Shown here: positions 59,221 through 64,000 of the stretch, piece after piece | Numbering within the stretch: the first letter of the stretch is position 1 | Layout: each line of letters begins with the position of its first letter | Assembly (NCBI GenBank): GCA_001600415.1 | Contig: BCJX01000002.1 | Coordinates: 1,302,075-1,366,074 of the forward strand | Direction of reading: 5' to 3' | From: Pascua guehoae | Taxonomy: Eukaryota > Basidiomycota > Tremellomycetes > Trichosporonales > Trichosporonaceae | Length of the DNA stretch: 64,000 nt | The notes under the pieces: generated by a model | Databases searched by the model: none | The model's input: the letters and a program-made list of their open reading frames with translations, nothing else | Told to the model about the DNA's origin: nothing | Translations under genes and position numbers: made by a program

Positions 59221-60994
59221 ATGCTCCTCCGACTCTTGCCCGTGCCCTCACCCTCCCAACCGTCGCCCCCGACGATCCTCTTCACCCTCCCTCTCCCTGC
59301 GTCGCCTTACACGTACGTCTTGGCACCTTGCTTGCTCTCGCCCTGCTCTGGCGGACTCACTCACTGACACTTCACAGTGCGCGCGCTCTCCCCCTCCCGC
59401 CCAACCTCCTCGCACACCGCAGCCTATGCCTCCAGGAGGACATTGACTGCGGCAACGTGCTTCTTGGCGACAAGGCCAGCTGGGTCTCTGGCGTGAGTCA
59501 CTCTGCACAGTTCAGACTCGTACCGGGTGGTACCGGCCTTGTTCCTTGCGCTCACACCCTTTGCAGATTGTCGACAATGTCACCTTCTCCCTGCCCCACT
59601 CGACAATCGCAGTGCAGCTCGTCGACGGCTCGAGTATGGAGTTTGACCTGACGAGCGAATGTGTCTCGCAGTTGCACCGTGTTGTCAACGAGGTCCAACT
59701 CTCGTTTGCTGCCGCGGCAGCCCCCCCTCCACTTCCTCCTCCCACTGCGTCACCTGCCGAGAGCCCGCGTTCGAGCATGAGCAGCGACACGTCGTCATCC
59801 TGGTCTCCGTCGTCGCCATCCTCGCGTCGGTCTCCTTCTTCGCTTCTTTTTTCGCTCTTCTCGCCCCTCCTCCCGAACCAGGCCCCTGCGTCGCCTCGCA
59901 CCGCGCCCCCGCCGCACGTGGCCGTGCACCAGCAGCCCGCACGCGCCCACCGCAGGCAGGCACGTTCCCTGCTTGTCGACGCTTATCGCCGCCATGTTCT
60001 CCCAGTGCTCAAGGAGCGTCTCCCCTCTGCATTCTTGCTCTGGTCCATTGAGAGCGAGACAATGGTCAAGATGGACGAGTTTGGCAAACTCCGCGACGAG
60101 ATTACAAACCTCCTCGCCTCGGCGGGTATCGACCTCGATGACGTCCAGCCCCTACAGCGTTACCAGTCGTCCGACTCTGAGTCGGACCCTATGTCCCCCG
60201 CTGGCTCCATGTACGACGACGCATCCCTGGCGGGCGTCGACTCTCCACAGAACTTTTTGCTACACATTCCCCCCGCCCACGCCGTGCCCGTCAAGCAGCG
60301 CATTGTGTACAGCACACAGCTCTCCCGCTTGACCCAGCTTGCCAGCCGTGTAGGCAGCATTACCAAGCTTGCGAGCCGCTACGAGCGCGAAGAGGGCAAG
60401 CGCCGCTGGCTCGAGCAGGTCGACCTGACCCGCGACGCAGACAAGGCATGCCGCCGCGCCTTTTCCAACGGTCTTCTCAAGCCCACCGCTTCGTTTAACG
60501 CTGCCCCCGTCCGCCGCTCGGCGCTCTACCAGAGCATTACGGCCGAAGACATTGAGCGCGCAGCTTCGGCGGCGCTGTGCCCGCCAGCGCTCGCCGACAT
60601 TGTCGAAATGGACTCGTGCTCGGACATGGACGCCGACGCCGAGCTCGACCTCACGTCTGAGCCCGAGCTTGTGGATGACGACCGCTCAGTCCTCTCGCCC
60701 TCGCCCGAGCCCCTGCCGCTTACGCCCGTCTCGGACCGCAACCCAGTCTTTGAAGACTCAGACGACGAGGACGGCAATGGCTCTGCACCCCGTCGCAAGC
60801 TGTCGTTTGACGGTGCCGATGACGCACCGGCTCTCATCCCGTCCAACTCTGACGACTCGCTCAGCGACCGCTCAGATTGGGACTGCTCGGACTCGGACGA
60901 CGCCATTGTCGCCCCCGCGCCCCCAAAGTGGGACCCAAAGCACCTCCCGCCCCTCCCTGCGCCGCCTGCCTGGGCCGCCCTCGAGGTGTTCTAG
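59221..60994 (+). CDS. Unrecognised Ser/Pro/Asp-rich protein
   Basis: Exons 59221-59312, 59378-59492 and 59567-60994 give 544 residues with both joins in frame and CTGAC-type branch sites. An N-terminal part (TILFTLPLPASPY, CGNVLLGDKASWVSGIVDNVTF, IAVQLVDGSSMEFDL) looks globular and beta-rich. Then come a Pro/Ser linker, a region of helices (RSLLVDAYRRHVLPVLKERL; MDEFGKLRDEITNLLASAG; LSRLTQLASRVGSITKLASRYE) and a long acidic Ser/Asp tail that ends with PPLPAPPAWAALEVF. No family is recognised. The long CT-rich leader and Ser/Asp tail suggest a regulated, possibly nuclear protein, but this is a guess. Confidence 0.75.
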
Positions 60995-61384
60995 GTCACG
61001 ACCGGGTCTAGGCCGCGACCCGGTTCTAGGCCACGCACGACTCGCTTCTGACCGACACCAAGGACCATACCAAAGGACAATATGCCTCTGCACCAACCCC
61101 AAAAGAGACCCATCTGCCGCCGCGCGGTACGACCCTCCAGCAACGACTCGCGAGCGAACGTCGTATACTCTTTCCTATTTTGCCATCCCCCACTCGTCAT
61201 ATCACCACCACACGCCCAGCCAATACACGGCCCACGGACTATATCGAACATTGTGAAATCTCCAGCACGGCTGGACCACGCCATACATAGCACCGCCCGA
61301 CAGCATGCCAACTGCATAGACAAACTAGTTGTACAATTACAAAATGGACTTATGATCAACGACGGCGCAGGGGCAGAGGGACGC

Positions 61385-61404
61385 AGCTCGAGCTAGCTCG
61401 AGCT
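61385..61404. repeat. Perfect 20-bp palindrome
   Basis: AGCTCGAGCT occurs twice in direct succession, and because each half is itself self-complementary the 20 bp form a perfect palindrome. About three imperfect units of 22 bp (GGACTGGAGGTTGGGCTAGATT type) follow at 61409-61465. Confidence 0.9.
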
Positions 61405-62073
61405 AGAATGGACTGGAGGTTGGGCTAGATTGGACTGGCGGCTGGGTTAGATTAGACTTGAGGTCGACTAGCCTGCGGGTGCACTTGCACCTGGACAAGC
61501 GAGCCGGCGAAAGGACAGCCAGCCAGTCAACAGACCCAGCCTTGGCCGAGTGGGGCCAGTCGAAGTGGGGCCAGCTGAGGACACGGCGAATCACTTGAAA
61601 CCCATGCTGAGCATGGCTGGACATCACCTCCATCCAAGCAAGCAATCGAGCAACCGCCACAGCCATCCAACAATGGCCAGCAAGAGCTCCAGCGCCAGCC
61701 GTACAGCCGTGCATCATACATCCCACGGCGTGCACCAGCATGCTAAAACGGGCAACCGTCAACGTGGCCACGGGAAGCGCCACAGCCAGCCTTTGACAAC
61801 CGTGACATCAGGGGCCTTGGACGCATACAGTTAGAAGCAACAACAACACGACCTTCTGGCGCCCCCGCTCTCCCCTCTCCCCTCCCCATCCCCGGGCCCA
61901 AGCCTCCCTTGCCGTCCCGCAGATTACAGCTTAGTACGCACCTGCGACCGCCACCCGCGGACAGAACGTGGCCGCGGGCGTGGCGGGCCGTGGCGCCAGT
62001 GTCGTCAGTGTCGTTTCTGGCGCGGCAGTCTTTGGTTTTGGGTCGGGGTCGTGGACCTCGAGCTGGCCCACCC

Positions 62074-62290
62074 ACTGAGCCATCGAGCTGGCCATCGAGC
62101 CGAGAGCCGAGCCATCGAGCCGAGCCATCGAGCCGAGTCCATCGACCCAGAGTCTGAGCGTCTGAGCGTTCGGGGGGCCACTGACGTCGCCATCCACTGG
62201 CATTCTGGCATTCTGACATTTTGGCATTCTGGCACGCATGCCATGGCATTCTGGATTCTGGCATTCTGGATTCTGGGTTCTGGGTTCTGT
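62074..62290. repeat. CATCGAGCCGAG and GCATTCTG short repeats
   Basis: A block of about six CATCGAGC-containing units (62079-62150) is followed by about ten TTCTGG/CATTCTGG units (62199-62290). Confidence 0.85.
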
Positions 62291-62769
62291 ACCGTGGCGT
62301 CTGCCTGCCTCGCACGGGCCACGGATGCAAACTCCAACCTACTCTACGTGTAACGCACCCACGGCCCAGTCAAGCGGCACGCAGGGCAGGCAGGCTGCTG
62401 GCAGACGGGGCACTAGCACATGCCACATACCACAAACCCATATGCCACAGTGCAACGGTGCCACGGTGCCACGGTGCCAGATTGCGTTTGCGTTCGGGGC
62501 GTCGCGGCTGGCCGAGGCGGGGTGTGGGGCGCCTTCGGCCCGCGCGGGCGCGGCATGGTATGAGCGGCGGCGGGTTGGGGGAACGGCCGCCACTTGTACA
62601 TTGCATGTCTAGGGACGGTGTGTGTGGGCCCTTCGTCAGGTCCCCTTGAGCCCAGTCTTGCTCGTCCTCGGGCCCAGTCAGGCGTGAGAGTAGAGTGGTG
62701 GGCGCGAGTCGTATGGTACGAGAGTCGAGTCCGCAGGTTTGCGAGAGTAGCCTGCGTTGATGGATGAGT

Positions 62770-62960
62770 CTGTACGCGCCCGCGCCCACACCCACCCAAA
62801 CCCACCGACACCCACCCACCGACACCCACCCACACGCACCTACGCCCACACCCACACCGACGCCCACACCCCGCCGCGGGGTTCTGCTCGTCCGTCCCCG
62901 ACAAGCACACCCGCCGCGCCGCCCCGCCCCGCCGCCCCGCCCCGCCTCGACGCCGCCGTG
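62770..62960. repeat. C-rich arrays (CACCCA, CGCCCC)
   Basis: ACCCACCCACCGACACC units grade into GCCCCGCCCCGCC units, all low complexity and outside any gene. Confidence 0.85.
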
Positions 62961-63762
62961 CCTCAGACCACGCCGTGGCGCCACTTGGCGTATCTGGCGT
63001 CTACCCGCCGAGCGTATCTGACCACTGGACAGTACCACAAGCCCGTGCCGATCGTGGGCCCCAGAGTGGCACAGATGCCCACAGGCACGCTCGGCGCGTG
63101 GCGCGTGGCGCGTGGTGACGGGTGGGAGGGAGGCCCCGCGTGGCCGCGTGTGGGAAACGTGGGGTAGGGGGGTTTGGTTTGGGCTGGAAATAGAACCTTG
63201 GTTACTGTCGAAGATCATAGTTTAATGGGTTGGCGGGTTGGCGGGGCGCGGCGGGCGTGGCGTATGGCGCGTTGCTGTGGCCGCCAGATGGTGTGGCAGG
63301 TGCCACGCAGGGGTATGACGGGGTATGCGCGGGGTATGCGCGGGGTAAGGCGGGGTATGAATGCTTGTAATAACCATTGCTGTCAGGCCATTCCTAGGTC
63401 GCCTGGATCGGGGGAGACTGAGACGGCTCATCCTTGGTTTACTGTGACGGGAAGCAGCGAGGTATTCGCGTGGCCGCTCACCTCGACAGTCGGCCGTCAC
63501 GGGTGCATCTGGAAGTCGATGCGATGACGCCAAGCTTGGGGCACGCCAGGGGTCCTTGGATGTGGCCGGGCAGGAAATGCAGGATACAACAAGGGGGAAG
63601 GGAAATCGGTGGGGCCATTTTCCGTGGCATTGGGGGGAAGAGTGTACGTGCGCAACTTTCAGTACCCGAGCTCAAAGACGTCTCACGGCTTTCCAGATGC
63701 ACCTGTACTACTTACTGTAACATGAGAAAACTAGGGAAAGGGCGAGATGAGGTGCCGCAGGT

Positions 63763-64000
63763 CTACCTTGACCTTTGGCCATGGTATCGTCTGTGATCCC
63801 AGGCGTCTGCAGCTCTTCCAAGGGCATTGGTGAACACCAGGATACAGAAGTAAGGGGCGGTACTGGAAGGGACGGCGGTCGACTCTTCAGGCGCGCCATC
63901 TTCCTGGGCATGAGGACTTGAATATTGTCGCCCTTGGGGCACGGGCGTGGGTGTCACTCGGATTTGTCCATCTGGAGGTGATGGGGCACGAACGCTGTGC
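63763..64000 (-). CDS. Possible partial C-terminal exon at right edge
   Basis: On the minus strand one frame is open from the window edge to a stop at 63763-63765 (79 codons). It reads QIRVTPTPVPQGRQYSSPHA, then STAVPSSTAPYFCILVFTNA and ends near ADAWDHRRYHG. Composition is plausible for a fungal protein, but no domain is seen and the ATG lies outside the window if it exists. It may equally be chance. Confidence 0.3.
   Translation of the reverse strand, partial: HSVRAPSPPDGQIRVTPTPVPQGRQYSSPHAQEDGAPEESTAVPSSTAPYFCILVFTNALGRAADAWDHRRYHGQRSR

Larger units (their letters stand above)
60995..63762. other. Gene-poor 3' region with simple repeats
   Basis: It starts with the 3' flank of the preceding gene, where CTAGGCCGCGACCCGGTT-like units repeat at 60990-61040. 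Beyond that there are a palindrome, ATCGAGCCGAG and GCATTCTG repeats, C-rich arrays and GGGGTATGCGC repeats near 63310-63360. No coding exon is supported. Confidence 0.5.

Overview
The window is nuclear DNA of a GC-rich basidiomycete yeast, most likely a tremellomycete of the Trichosporonales type. This rests on dense short introns (mostly 37-80 nt, GTGAGT-like donors, CTGAC/CTAAC branch sites, CAG/TAG acceptors), fungal housekeeping genes and CT-rich leaders; no marker gene fixes the species. I rebuilt spliced models by hand from donor/acceptor signals, reading-frame continuity and remembered family landmarks. All complete models give whole codon counts. Exon joins in the text are read from the sequence, but no transcript evidence was available.

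Layout. 1-369: 5' part of a minus-strand gene leaving the window, whose end encodes a Gly-His dipeptide repeat. 866-3245: circularly permuted GTPase of the GNL1 family. 4000-4092: intron-containing tRNA-Ile(AAU). 4716-6386 and 7359-9718: divergent cystathionine beta-synthase (CYS4 type, without the regulatory CBS-domain pair) and Cdc7 kinase. 9719-18146: about 8.4 kb with no supportable gene and several minisatellites. 18147-19876: protein with two Crinkler-head/ubiquitin-like segments. 23067-23740: small single-pass membrane protein. 25185-26174: ribosomal protein uS17/Rps11. 26577-30144: large unrecognised gene with a Cys/His-rich cluster. 30851-32276: SRA-domain (methylated-DNA reader) protein. 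32430-34576: DUF1308/UPF0415 protein. 35014-37536: Rqc1/TCF25. 37964-40334: multi-pass membrane protein, possibly Yvc1/TRP-like. 41367-44666 and 45021-46663: divergent condensin subunit Ycg1 and kinetochore protein Nuf2. 46882-48223: ESCRT-I subunit Vps28. 49266-52373: 13-exon mitochondrial carrier with repeat-filled introns. 52374-59220: repeat-rich, gene-poor DNA with a 63-N gap. 59221-60994: unrecognised Ser/Pro/Asp-rich protein. 60995-63762: repeats, then a possible partial exon at the right edge.

The genes do not form one pathway. Three neighbourhoods are suggestive: YCG1 and NUF2 share a 354-bp promoter with an inverted pair of forkhead-type sites; the CYS4/CDC7 intergenic region carries two CACGTG boxes and an MCB-like ACGCGT; and an SRA protein indicates a possible cytosine-methylation reader. 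The most distinctive features are the tandem Crinkler-like protein, the SRA protein, very small exons (10-15 nt) in two genes, and a 38-nt GC-AG intron. Several homopolymer G/C blocks may be assembly artefacts.
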